Assembly (NCBI GenBank): GCA_964632545.1
Contig: CAZWBQ010000002.1
Location: 1 to 64,000, forward strand
Direction of reading: 5' to 3'
Source: UBA7398 sp964632545
GTDB taxonomy: Bacteria; Actinomycetota; Actinomycetes; Nanopelagicales; Nanopelagicaceae
DNA length: 64,000 nucleotides
Made by a program: the position numbers and the translations under genes. Position 1 is the first letter of the stretch, and the number at the start of each line of letters is the position of its first letter. Shown in pieces: positions 51,864 through 61,093 of this stretch. Below the pieces are notes generated by a model. That model was not told the origin of the DNA. It did no database searches and saw only the letters and a program-made list of their open reading frames with translations.

Positions 51864-53888
51864 GTGCTACAGATTGATGAGCGCAGCGCACTTCGTCCCG
51901 TAGATTTATTGGTTGATCCGAAAAGTACAGTAATTATCGGACCATCTATTCGTAGCGCTGCAGTAGTTCGCAATATGTTGGCTAGCGGCATTCCAGTTTC
52001 TGGTGTGCATCCAAAGAAGCCCGAAGTGCTCGGATTAAATTGTGTACCAAGCATTGGTGAACTTTCAAATACTCCAGAGCTAGCTGTGGTAATGGTTGGA
52101 CATGAAAGAGTAGAAGCAGCAGTTTATGAATTAATGGAACGCGGAACGCGTGCATTCTTTTTTCCCGGCCTTGGTAGCGAAGCCGGTGCGCAAGGTCCAG
52201 AGATTGCGGCTCGCATTAAAGAACGCGCGTTGGAAAACGGTTCCATGATTATTGGGCAAAATTGCATGGGAATTGCAAAACCTGGTGGCTCACCTTGGAT
52301 CGGATCGATTCCGTCTTCATTTAAAGCAGGGCACGTTGGAATTTCCGCACAATCTGGCTCTATTGCCGAAGCATTTACCACGATCGGACCAAGAATTGGT
52401 TTCCGTTTTATTGCCTCTACTGGCGGTGAATTAAATCGCGACGTATCTGATTTTATGAATTTTATGGCTGATGATGTAGCTACTAGAGCAATTGGAATAT
52501 TCATTGAAACAATTAGACGCCCAGCAGCTTTTATCGATGCTTTGGAAAAATGTGCGATCGCAGGTAAACCGGTTGTTGCGCTCAAAGTTGGCAAATCTGG
52601 CGTTGCGAAAAGAATAGCACTAGCGCATACCGGCGCAGTAGTTGGATCAAACCAAGCTTTCTCGGCCGCACTTAAAAGATTCTCCGCAATTGAAGTTGAA
52701 GATTTTCCAGAGATGGTTGAATTACTAGAAGTTCTTGGTAAAAAGCGTCGTCCTAACGGTATAAGAATAAGCGCCGTATCGGAATCTGGTGGAGAGTGTG
52801 GCTTGCTTGCAGATAGAGCAGAAATACACGGCGTTGAAATCACACCGCTGCCAGAGAAAACCGCGATTGCCCTAAATAAAGAATTTCCAAATTATTTACA
52901 TCCGCAAAATCCACTTGATGCATGGGGTGTAGATACACCTGAAGTTGTTTTTCCAAGATCGATGGAGTTGCTTGCAGAAGCAGGCGTGTATGACACTTTA
53001 ATTGCGCAAGTTGATATCTCTAAATATCGCGGTGAGGATGAATTAGTTTGGTGTAGCATGATTGTTGATTCATTAGGAAAAGTAGCAGCTAAATATGATA
53101 TTTCACCTGCAGTCGTTTCAGTACATGCAGTAGATGCACCGCAAGAAATAATTGATATTTGTAACAATTATGAAATTCCATTACTGCGCGGAATTAATCA
53201 AGGTATTCAAGCGCTAGGTCGTGCAGGTTCATGGCATAAGCCGGTTGCAAGAAAGCCTTTTACTGAAAAATTTATTGATATCAATGGCTTTGTAACCAAA
53301 GCTGGGGCGCTACCAGAATTCGAATCGGCTGAGATATTGGAGCGTTATGGCATTCCAATCGCAGCAAGGCGTCGAGTAGGCAGCGCAGTTGAAGGCGTAA
53401 AAGTAGCGAAAGAATTAGGTTTCCCAGTAGTCGTAAAAAGTGATGGTCCGGCACATAAAAGTTCTGGCGGCGGCGTATTTTTAAATTTGAATACTGAAGA
53501 TGCTGTTACAGAAGCGATTACAAAACTCAATGGGAGCGCATTTGTCGCTAGACAGATTCCAAAAGGAATCGAAGCGCTTTGCGGCATGGTGCGCGATGAA
53601 GAGTTTGGTCCAGTTTTAGCGGTAGGGCACGGTGGCGTAACAGTTGAGAGCAAGAAGCCTATAACGATGCTTGGGCCGGTCGATCTGGAAACTGCCATCG
53701 CAATGGTTAAAGAAGCTGGCTTGCCGGATTCCAAGAAAGTTTTAGCAATTACCCTAGTTGCGCTCGGCCGAATTGCAATAGAACATCCCGAAATTGTTGA
53801 GATTGATGTAAATCCGTTAATTATTGGAGAGAATGAAACTATTGCAGTTGATGCATTAGTAGTTATTGATGAAGGAGTAAAGATATGA
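51864..53888 (+). CDS. NDP-forming acyl-CoA synthetase (acetate-CoA ligase family)
   Basis: A 674-residue fused alpha-beta protein. Order: CoA-binding Rossmann domain (about 10-130), succinyl-CoA-ligase-like flavodoxin domain with a probable phosphohistidine in ALAHTGAVVG near residue 255, a second such domain to about 440, and a C-terminal ATP-grasp domain (about 460-674) with VVVKSDGPAHKSSGGGV. It activates a carboxylic acid to its CoA ester using ATP. The start is GTG at 51864 after AAAGGGG. It overlaps the enoyl-CoA hydratase by 4 bases, so activation and hydration/dehydration are coupled. The acid is unknown. Confidence 0.9.
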   Translation: MLQIDERSALRPVDLLVDPKSTVIIGPSIRSAAVVRNMLASGIPVSGVHPKKPEVLGLNCVPSIGELSNTPELAVVMVGHERVEAAVYELMERGTRAFFFPGLGSEAGAQGPEIAARIKERALENGSMIIGQNCMGIAKPGGSPWIGSIPSSFKAGHVGISAQSGSIAEAFTTIGPRIGFRFIASTGGELNRDVSDFMNFMADDVATRAIGIFIETIRRPAAFIDALEKCAIAGKPVVALKVGKSGVAKRIALAHTGAVVGSNQAFSAALKRFSAIEVEDFPEMVELLEVLGKKRRPNGIRISAVSESGGECGLLADRAEIHGVEITPLPEKTAIALNKEFPNYLHPQNPLDAWGVDTPEVVFPRSMELLAEAGVYDTLIAQVDISKYRGEDELVWCSMIVDSLGKVAAKYDISPAVVSVHAVDAPQEIIDICNNYEIPLLRGINQGIQALGRAGSWHKPVARKPFTEKFIDINGFVTKAGALPEFESAEILERYGIPIAARRRVGSAVEGVKVAKELGFPVVVKSDGPAHKSSGGGVFLNLNTEDAVTEAITKLNGSAFVARQIPKGIEALCGMVRDEEFGPVLAVGHGGVTVESKKPITMLGPVDLETAIAMVKEAGLPDSKKVLAITLVALGRIAIEHPEIVEIDVNPLIIGENETIAVDALVVIDEGVKI

Positions 53889-54718
53889 GCGATGTAGTCA
53901 ATCCAGTAATTTTGGTTGAACAAAAGGGTCCAGCACGATGGATTACTTTGAACCGCCCCGATAAATTGAATGCAATTAACTACGAGATGGTTAGCGCACT
54001 TAGAGAAGCGCTAAAAAGTGCTGAAGCTGACGACAACACTAAAGTTTTAGTTCTAACTGCAAATGGCCGTGCATTTTCAAGCGGATACGATCTCTCTGAA
54101 CTTGCAGCAGACGGCATCACTGGCGCACTACGTTGGCATTCAATATTGCAAGACGATGTCGGCATAACGATGCAACTTTGGGGATTCCAAAAACCTACAA
54201 TCGCTGCAGTACATGGTTGGGTTCTAGCTGGCGGCTGTGAATTGGCTATGGCATGCGACATGATTATTGCAACCGATAAAGCAAAATTTGGAGAACCAGA
54301 AGTTAAATATGGATCTGGACCAGCAACACTACTTATGCCTTTTATTATTGGTCAGAAGAAAACTAATGAACTTCTTTTTACTGGGGAGACAATTTCGGCT
54401 GAGGAAGCCTTGAAAATAGGTTTGATAAATAAGGTAGTTCCTGAAGCCGAGCTGCACAATGAAGTAAATGCGTTAATAAAGAAAATTGCACCAACTCCAC
54501 TTTCAACTTTACGTCTTACAAAAATCGGATTAATCCGTGCAGCTGAAGCAACCGGAATTCGTCAGGCTATAAATGCAAACATGGATGTATCGGCAATCTT
54601 GAATGGTTCCGATAGTCCGGAGCAGAAAGAGTTTGATGACATTGTCCGAAAAGATGGCTTAAAGGCAGCGCTAGCGTGGCGTGATGCTCGATTCGAAGAG
54701 AGCTTGGGAGATAAGTAA
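53885..54718 (+). CDS. Enoyl-CoA hydratase/isomerase family protein
   Basis: A 277-residue crotonase-fold enzyme. Oxyanion-hole segments are AFSSGYDLSEL (about 61-71) and LAGGCELAMACD (about 115-126), and an acid candidate is in KFGEPEVKYG (about 135-144). It would interconvert a 3-hydroxyacyl-CoA and an enoyl-CoA, the substrate type of the reductase encoded first in the operon. It overlaps its neighbours at both ends (4 bases with the synthetase, 1 base with the alcohol dehydrogenase). Confidence 0.9.
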   Translation: MSDVVNPVILVEQKGPARWITLNRPDKLNAINYEMVSALREALKSAEADDNTKVLVLTANGRAFSSGYDLSELAADGITGALRWHSILQDDVGITMQLWGFQKPTIAAVHGWVLAGGCELAMACDMIIATDKAKFGEPEVKYGSGPATLLMPFIIGQKKTNELLFTGETISAEEALKIGLINKVVPEAELHNEVNALIKKIAPTPLSTLRLTKIGLIRAAEATGIRQAINANMDVSAILNGSDSPEQKEFDDIVRKDGLKAALAWRDARFEESLGDK

Positions 54719-55869
54719 TGAGTAAGCAGAGCATAAAAGCAGCGGTAACGCGAGGTAAATCTCCAATCGAAGTTTTGGATATTGATTTAGATGCACCTAA
54801 AGCTGGCGAGATTCTTGTTCGAATTGCAGCAGCTGGAGTTTGTCACTCTGATGTTCATCTAGCAGATGGAAATTTAGGAACCACTCGTTGGCCGATAATT
54901 CTTGGACACGAAGGTGCTGGCGTTGTTGAAGCGCTTGGAGCTGGTGTGACAAATGTAAAAGTTGGCGATCGCGTCGCTTTCAATTTTGTTCCACCTTGCC
55001 GTCAATGCAAGGAGTGCATTGCTTCTCGTTTTAATTTATGTGAAGTTGCGGGAGAACATGCTTACACTGGCAACTTGTTAGATGGAACATCACGACTTCA
55101 TGAAAAAGATGGTACTGAACTTAGACACTTTAACTTTGTTTCATGTTTTGCTGAAAAAGCAGTAGTACCTGCCGGAGCTGCCGTGATCGTGCAAGACGAT
55201 GTGCCGCTTTGGCAAGCCGCACTTCTTGGATGTGGCGTAATGACTGGAATCGGTGCGGTAAGAAATGCCGCAAAAGTTAAGATTGGTGAAACAGTTGCTG
55301 TAATTGGTTGCGGCGGTGTTGGACTTCAAGTCGTTGCCGGATGTCGTTTAGCAGGTGCAAGCAAAATCGTTGCGGTAGATATGCAGGCTGGTAATTTGGA
55401 ACGCGCGATAAAACATGGCGCTACTCATACAGTTAATGCTTCTAAAGGCAGCACTGTCGCAGATGTGATGGCGCTGGTTCCAGGAGGCGTTGACCACGCA
55501 TTTGAAGTTGTTGGTCGTCCAGAAACAATTAGAACCGCATGGGATGTAATCCGCCCGGGCGCGACTGCAATTGTTGTGGGGCTGGCTCCGCGAGGTGTTG
55601 AAGTATCACTGCCAGCGATCGAATTTTTAAGTGAAAAAGGAATTAAAGGCAGCCTCTATGGTTCCGCAAATGTTCCTGTTGAATTACCGCAGATGATTGC
55701 CATGGCAGGCGAAGGTCGAATTAATGTTGCAGATGTGGTTTCACATGTAACAGATTTGGATGGAATCGAAGCCGCATTTGAGCGACTTCGCAAAAGTGAA
55801 GGTGCACGGACATTGGTTGTTATTGACGCGACTATTGCAGGATCACTTGATGGGATAACCAGGGCTTAA
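54718..55869 (+). CDS. Zinc-dependent alcohol dehydrogenase
   Basis: A 383-residue medium-chain, class III-like alcohol dehydrogenase. Catalytic zinc ligands are in VCHSDVH and GHEGAGVVE; the structural zinc lobe has four Cys in CRQCKECIASRFNLC; the NAD motif is GCGGVGLQ (about 198-205). It would oxidise a primary alcohol to an aldehyde, or the reverse. It is followed after 1 base by the permease genes and so belongs to the same transcript. Confidence 0.92.
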   Translation: MSKQSIKAAVTRGKSPIEVLDIDLDAPKAGEILVRIAAAGVCHSDVHLADGNLGTTRWPIILGHEGAGVVEALGAGVTNVKVGDRVAFNFVPPCRQCKECIASRFNLCEVAGEHAYTGNLLDGTSRLHEKDGTELRHFNFVSCFAEKAVVPAGAAVIVQDDVPLWQAALLGCGVMTGIGAVRNAAKVKIGETVAVIGCGGVGLQVVAGCRLAGASKIVAVDMQAGNLERAIKHGATHTVNASKGSTVADVMALVPGGVDHAFEVVGRPETIRTAWDVIRPGATAIVVGLAPRGVEVSLPAIEFLSEKGIKGSLYGSANVPVELPQMIAMAGEGRINVADVVSHVTDLDGIEAAFERLRKSEGARTLVVIDATIAGSLDGITRA

Positions 55870-55870
55870 T

Positions 55871-56917
55871 ATGTTAAATAAGATTCGGAGTTTCTTTAAT
55901 GATCGCGGGATAATCGCTTTTGTTATAGGCCGAGTTCTAGTTGGAATTCCAATTATTCTCACACTCTCCGTCTTAGTTTTCCTTGCCACTCAAGCTTTGC
56001 CTGGCGATGCTGCGGTTTCTTACCTAGCAAATACCGCAACGCCAGAAAGAATAGAAGCTATTAGGGAACAGCTTCATTTGAATGATCCAATTTGGTTGCA
56101 GTATTGGCATTGGATTGCAAATGCGATTCAAGGTGACTTTGGAACCACAATTACTGGTGAAACTAAAGTTACGACAATTCTTGGCGGCCGAATTCAAAAT
56201 ACTCTGATTTTGATGGCAGCAGCGGGATTGCTGGCAATTCCACTTTCTATTGCCATTGGAGTTTATGCGGCCGTGCGACGGGGCAAGACTTTCGATAACG
56301 TATCTTCACTTATCACTTTAATTTTGGCAGCGCTACCAGAGTTCGTAGTTGGCATAATTTTAGTTTTCTTATTAGCCACAAACATCTCACATATTTTCCC
56401 AGCGGTCGCATTTGTTGAGCCTGGAACGCTAGCCTGGGCCGATCCTGCTGTGCTCGTATTGCCCACTTTGACGCTGGTATTTGCAGTGACCCCATATGTA
56501 AGCCGAATTATGCGCGGCTCCATGATTGAAGTTATGGAGTCCGAATACATTCAGATGGCCCGACTAAAAGGATTATCAGAACGCGCAGTAATTCTTAAAC
56601 ATGCGCTTCCAAATGCAATTGCTCCCACAATCCAAGTAATCGCACTACAACTTGCTTGGCTCGCTGGTGGTGTGGTTGTCGTCGAAGCAGTGTTTGCCTT
56701 TCCGGGAGTAGGCAGTGTGATGATTGAAGGGGTAAAGAGTCGCGATTTACCACTCGTGCAGGCAATAACCTTAATGATTGCTGCGCTATATGTTGTCTTG
56801 AATATTATTGCTGACGTCGGAACTATTCTTTCAACTCCTCGGCTTCGCACTAAACATACAAAGCAGAGTAGTCATGCAGATGTTTTTGCTGGAATGCAAG
56901 GAGGCGATGATGAGTAG
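55871..56917 (+). CDS. Opp/Dpp-type ABC transporter permease (DppB-like)
   Basis: A 348-residue inner-membrane permease with about six transmembrane helices: the first at about 14-36 and the rest from about 100. The BPD EAA loop reads EYIQMARLKGLSERAVILKH-like near residues 222-241. The N-terminal large loop with GDAAVSYLA and DFGTTITGE is typical of DppB. It starts 1 base after the alcohol dehydrogenase and overlaps the second permease. Confidence 0.92.
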   Translation: MLNKIRSFFNDRGIIAFVIGRVLVGIPIILTLSVLVFLATQALPGDAAVSYLANTATPERIEAIREQLHLNDPIWLQYWHWIANAIQGDFGTTITGETKVTTILGGRIQNTLILMAAAGLLAIPLSIAIGVYAAVRRGKTFDNVSSLITLILAALPEFVVGIILVFLLATNISHIFPAVAFVEPGTLAWADPAVLVLPTLTLVFAVTPYVSRIMRGSMIEVMESEYIQMARLKGLSERAVILKHALPNAIAPTIQVIALQLAWLAGGVVVVEAVFAFPGVGSVMIEGVKSRDLPLVQAITLMIAALYVVLNIIADVGTILSTPRLRTKHTKQSSHADVFAGMQGGDDE

Positions 56918-57770
56918 TAAGCAGAAGTCGCAATTTAGAGAACTTCTTAAATATACCTTCAAACAACGACTGGCAAAATTCGGTGCAGCCCTTGTTTTAT
57001 TGATACTTTTTATTGCAATATTCGGTCCATATTTCACCCCGCATAAATTTGATGAATTCATAGATATGCCGAATGCTGCACGATCAAAAGCTGCGCTTCT
57101 CGGTACAGATTACTTAGGTCGAGATGTACTAACTCGTTTCCTATGTGGCGGACGTTCTATTATCGCGCTTTCATTTGCTTCAACAATACTTGGCGTAGGC
57201 GCTGGGTTATTGATTGGTTTATTCGCAGCTTCAGCTCGAAGACGAACTGATTCTTTTATTATGAGAGCAAATGATATTTTGTTAGCGTTTCCTCAAATCG
57301 TTCTAGTACTTCTTGTTATTGCTGGCTTTGGCCCTAGCATTTTTTTAATTGCAGTTACCGTAGGTTTAACTCATGCACCCCGGACTGCCCGAATTATTAG
57401 AGCAGCGGCAGCAGAAGTAATGGAGCGCGACTTCATTAAAGCTGCCATTGCGGTGGGAGAGAAGCGGTTTCGCATAATTACTGGTGAGCTGCTCCCTAAT
57501 GTAACTAGCCCATTATTAGTTGAATTTGGCCTTCGTATGACTTACTCGATTGGCTTGGTAGCGGCAGTAAGTTTCTTAGGACTGGGATTGCAACCACCAG
57601 CTGCTGACTGGGGTTTGATGATTAACGAAAATAGAGTTTCTATGACAGTGCAACCATGGGCAGTAATTTTTCCAGTTTTCGCAATTGCCATATTCACAAT
57701 TGGTGTCAACTTGATTACCGATGCATTTGCTAAAGCCGCTATTGGTATAGATCGAAAGGTTAACCAATGA
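56910..57770 (+). CDS. Opp/Dpp-type ABC transporter permease (DppC-like)
   Basis: About 286 residues, five to six transmembrane helices, with LGTDYLGRDVLTRFLCGGR, the DppC hallmark, at about residues 62-80, and an EAA loop around residue 170. The start is one of two adjacent ATG codons; 56910 is 5 bases from GGAGG and overlaps the previous stop by 8 bases. Upstream in-frame starts would only add sequence within the first permease. The gene overlaps the ATPase by 4 bases. Confidence 0.92.
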   Translation: MSSKQKSQFRELLKYTFKQRLAKFGAALVLLILFIAIFGPYFTPHKFDEFIDMPNAARSKAALLGTDYLGRDVLTRFLCGGRSIIALSFASTILGVGAGLLIGLFAASARRRTDSFIMRANDILLAFPQIVLVLLVIAGFGPSIFLIAVTVGLTHAPRTARIIRAAAAEVMERDFIKAAIAVGEKRFRIITGELLPNVTSPLLVEFGLRMTYSIGLVAAVSFLGLGLQPPAADWGLMINENRVSMTVQPWAVIFPVFAIAIFTIGVNLITDAFAKAAIGIDRKVNQ

Positions 57771-59536
57771 ACAGCGTGGTAAGCGTTAAAAATTTAGATA
57801 TCGCAATTACAAGAGGCGGTATTAGAATTGTTGAAAATATTTCATTTGAAATTGCGCCTGGTGAAATTCTTGGCTTAGTTGGCGAATCTGGGTCTGGTAA
57901 AACTACCGTTTCAATGGCGTTACTGGGTCACTGTCGTAAAGGCGCTGTAATTGATGCTGGATCTGTCTTAGTGGATGGAAAAGAAGTTTGTAACGCCTCC
58001 ATAGCTGAGCTGAGAAAATTGCGTGGTGGCGTAATCGCATACGTTCCGCAAGATCCTTCGACTGCCCTAAATCCAGGAATTCGGGTAGGCAAGCAAATTT
58101 TAGAATCACTAGAACAACACCTGCCAGAACAATCAAATTCTCAACACATGGATCGAATTAAGGAAATACTTTCTGAAGTTGCTTTGCCTTCCGATCAAGA
58201 ATTCTTAAAACGTTATCCGCATCAATTATCTGGTGGACAACAACAGCGAGTTGCAATTGCAATTGCTTTTGCAACACGTCCAAAAGTAATTGTTTGCGAT
58301 GAGCCAACAACTGGCTTAGATGTGACCACTCAAGCAAAAGTATTGCAGACCATTCGTAAACTTTGCCGCGAACATAAAGTTGCGGCCCTTTATGTTTCCC
58401 ATGACCTTGCTGTGGTTGCAGAATTAGCTGACCGAGTGGCAGTTATGTATGCCGGTCGAATTATCGAAAATGGTCTCCGAGATGAGATTTTCTTCGCCTC
58501 GCATCATCCATACACGCGTCGACTTATTCGTGCGCTTCCTGATATTGCTGGCAGAAATCAGGTTTTGGGTATTGCTGGTTATGCCCCAATGCCATGGGAT
58601 CGTCCAACCGGTTGTGCCTTTGCGCCGCGTTGCGAAGATGCGCAGGATATTTGTCGCAGTCAAGTTCCAGTAGTTCAAAAAGTCTCTGAGGCACATAGCG
58701 TTAGCTGTCACCGTCATGGCGATGCTACGAAAATAATCGCTACACCTCGTAAGCCAAATGCATTCATGAGCTCTCCCAAAGATAATTTGTTATTGAATGT
58801 GCAATCGCTACAAGGATTTTATGGTGCTCGTCAGGTTCTTTTCGATATTAATTTGAATATTGAAGCAAGCGAATGCGTTGCCCTCGTGGGTGAATCTGGA
58901 TCTGGAAAGACCACGCTATCTAGGTGTATTGGTGGGTTGCATTCAGAATTTGAAGGCGACTTAAAGTTCTTAGATTTTGAATTGGGAAAAAGCGCAGCGG
59001 ATCGAAAGAAGGAAGAGCGCCGCGATATTCAATATATATTTCAAAGTCCATATGCATCGATAAATCCGCGTCGCCCAATCGGACGAACAATAATGCGACA
59101 GCTAAACCTATTTTTTGATATGGAAGGATCAGAAGCCGAAGCAAGAACTTCAGAACTTTTAGATCTAGTTTCGTTGCCTCATTCAATAGTTAATTCTTAT
59201 CCCGACCAATTATCTGGTGGCGAACGCCAAAGAGTAGCGATCGCGCGAGCGCTTGCTGCGAATCCAAAGTTAATTGTTTGTGATGAAGTTACGTCAGCAC
59301 TAGATGTTTCAGTTCAAGCATCTGTGATTGAAACTCTGAAGAATTTACAAGAAGTGACAAAAGTAGGACTGCTCTTTGTTACTCATAATTTAGCGCTGAC
59401 TCGCACGATCTCTGACCGAGTGGCTGTTATGCGAATGGGTCGGATTGTCGAGTACGGGGGAATCGAAAATGTCTTCAACAATCCAGCTGCGGAATATACG
59501 AGCAGATTGCTGGAACATACGCCAAGCCTTAAATAG
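57767..59536 (+). CDS. Fused double ABC ATPase (DppD-DppF type)
   Basis: A 589-residue protein with two complete nucleotide-binding domains. Domain 1 (about 1-320): Walker A GESGSGKTT, Q-loop YVPQDPST, signature LSGGQQQR, Walker B VCDEPTTGLD, and the oligopeptide C-terminal cysteine motif CAFAPRCEDAQDIC. Domain 2 (about 340-589): GESGSGKTT, FQSPYASINP, LSGGERQR and VCDEVTSALD. Domain 2 lacks the C-terminal cysteine motif. In many bacteria these are two genes. It energises the two permeases before it and ends the catabolic operon. Confidence 0.93.
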   Translation: MNSVVSVKNLDIAITRGGIRIVENISFEIAPGEILGLVGESGSGKTTVSMALLGHCRKGAVIDAGSVLVDGKEVCNASIAELRKLRGGVIAYVPQDPSTALNPGIRVGKQILESLEQHLPEQSNSQHMDRIKEILSEVALPSDQEFLKRYPHQLSGGQQQRVAIAIAFATRPKVIVCDEPTTGLDVTTQAKVLQTIRKLCREHKVAALYVSHDLAVVAELADRVAVMYAGRIIENGLRDEIFFASHHPYTRRLIRALPDIAGRNQVLGIAGYAPMPWDRPTGCAFAPRCEDAQDICRSQVPVVQKVSEAHSVSCHRHGDATKIIATPRKPNAFMSSPKDNLLLNVQSLQGFYGARQVLFDINLNIEASECVALVGESGSGKTTLSRCIGGLHSEFEGDLKFLDFELGKSAADRKKEERRDIQYIFQSPYASINPRRPIGRTIMRQLNLFFDMEGSEAEARTSELLDLVSLPHSIVNSYPDQLSGGERQRVAIARALAANPKLIVCDEVTSALDVSVQASVIETLKNLQEVTKVGLLFVTHNLALTRTISDRVAVMRMGRIVEYGGIENVFNNPAAEYTSRLLEHTPSLK

Positions 59537-59605
59537 CGAAGAGACCAGTTTTAAAAATCCCCAACTGGGGGTAAATTCAGGCATAAGATCTAACGGAGGA
59601 AGAAG

Positions 59606-61033
59606 ATGAAAACGCTACAGAACTTCATTAATGGCAAAAGTGTTCCAGCTTCAAGTGGAAAAACTTCTGACGTAATTAACCCTGCTACTGGCGCGGTTTA
59701 TGCGCAAGCACCAATTTCAAACGCTGTAGATGTTGATAGCGCTATGAAATCAGCAGCCGGCGCCTTTGAAGAGTGGCGTGATTCGACTCCAGCTGAAAGA
59801 CAGAAAGCTCTCTTGAAGATTGCAGATGCCATTGAATCTCGCGCTGATGAACTAGTTGCAATCGAGAGTGAAAATACTGGTAAACCAATAGCGGTAACAA
59901 CTTCAGAAGAAATTCCTCCGATGGTTGATCAAATTCGATTCTTCGCCGGCGCAGCTCGTAATTTAGAAGGTCGCGCCGCTGGTGAATATATGCGTGGCAT
60001 GACTTCATTTATCCGCCGCGAACCAATTGGAGTATGTGCACAAGTAACCCCGTGGAATTATCCAATGATGATGGCAGTTTGGAAGTGGGCCCCAGCTATC
60101 GCTGCTGGAAATACTGTTGTGTTAAAACCAAGTGATACAACGCCCGTTTCAACAGTGTGGATGGCAGAGTTGATGTCCGAATTTTTACCATCAGGTGTAA
60201 TCAACGTTCTTTGCGGAGATCGTGATACTGGTCGTGCATTTGTAGAACATGAAATTCCGCAGATGGTTTCTATCACCGGATCTGTTAGAGCTGGTATGGA
60301 AGTTGCTGGATCAGCAGCGAAAGATTTAAAGAAAGTTCACCTTGAACTTGGTGGCAAAGCTCCAGTTGTAATTTTTGCCGATGCAGACCTTAATGCTGCA
60401 ACCGAAGCTATTGCAATCGCAGGATTTTTTAATGCTGGACAAGATTGCACAGCAGCAACTCGCGTACTTGTTGAAGCGAGCGCATATGATCAAGTGGTTG
60501 CCTTGCTGGCAGATCAAGCAAAAAACCATATTAAGTTTGGTATGCCAAATGAAGATGTTTTGGTTGGACCTTTAAACAACGCTAATCAACTTGCACGAGT
60601 TAGCGGATTGGTAGAACGGACTCCGTCACACGCAAAGATTCAAGCCGGTGGTGCCGCGGTTTCAGGTTCCGGATTCTTCTACCCTCCGACAGTGATTTCA
60701 GGTTTCAAGCAAGATGATGAAATGATTCAAAATGAAATATTCGGACCAGTAATTACCATTCAAAAATTCACTGATGAAGCTGAAGCAATTCGAAATTCAA
60801 ACGGGGTTAAATATGGTCTTGCCTCCAGCGTTTGGACCAAAGATCATGGTCGTGCGATGCGCCTTTCTCGCGCCTTAGATTTCGGCGTTGTCTGGATTAA
60901 TACTCACATCCCGGTTGTTGCAGAAATGCCGCACGGCGGATTTAAACATTCTGGCTATGGGAAGGACCTTTCCCAATATGGGTTCGAGGATTACACCCGA
61001 ATTAAGCATGTCATGACCAACCTCAACGCCTAA
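59606..61033 (+). CDS. Aldehyde dehydrogenase, gamma-aminobutyraldehyde dehydrogenase type
   Basis: A 475-residue aldehyde dehydrogenase. The catalytic Cys is in GQDCTAATR (about 277-285), the Glu in LELGGKAPV (about 244-252), and VTPWNYP carries the oxyanion Asn. The NPATG N terminus and the GFKHSGYGKDLS C terminus resemble aminobutyraldehyde/betaine aldehyde dehydrogenases. GGAGG precedes the ATG. It lies directly before a polyamine-type ABC transporter, so 4-aminobutanal from putrescine is the likely substrate. The exact aldehyde is an inference. Confidence 0.82.
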   Translation: MKTLQNFINGKSVPASSGKTSDVINPATGAVYAQAPISNAVDVDSAMKSAAGAFEEWRDSTPAERQKALLKIADAIESRADELVAIESENTGKPIAVTTSEEIPPMVDQIRFFAGAARNLEGRAAGEYMRGMTSFIRREPIGVCAQVTPWNYPMMMAVWKWAPAIAAGNTVVLKPSDTTPVSTVWMAELMSEFLPSGVINVLCGDRDTGRAFVEHEIPQMVSITGSVRAGMEVAGSAAKDLKKVHLELGGKAPVVIFADADLNAATEAIAIAGFFNAGQDCTAATRVLVEASAYDQVVALLADQAKNHIKFGMPNEDVLVGPLNNANQLARVSGLVERTPSHAKIQAGGAAVSGSGFFYPPTVISGFKQDDEMIQNEIFGPVITIQKFTDEAEAIRNSNGVKYGLASSVWTKDHGRAMRLSRALDFGVVWINTHIPVVAEMPHGGFKHSGYGKDLSQYGFEDYTRIKHVMTNLNA

Positions 61034-61093
61034 TTTTGGTTGTAAAGTCCGCACAGGAATTGAAATCGCCACTTCGAGTCAGAAAGTAGAGCC

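Noticed and set aside
52124..52843. Minus-strand frame of 239 codons within the acyl-CoA synthetase gene
   Set aside because: No recognisable domain, no upstream ribosome-binding site, and fully covered by a well-supported gene on the other strand.
59545..59571. Possible terminator after the fused ABC ATPase gene: CCAGTT/AACTGG and CCCC/GGGG pairings
   Set aside because: The two stems are short and mutually exclusive, and no T-run follows (the next bases are TAAATTC). It may contribute to operon separation but cannot be called a terminator.
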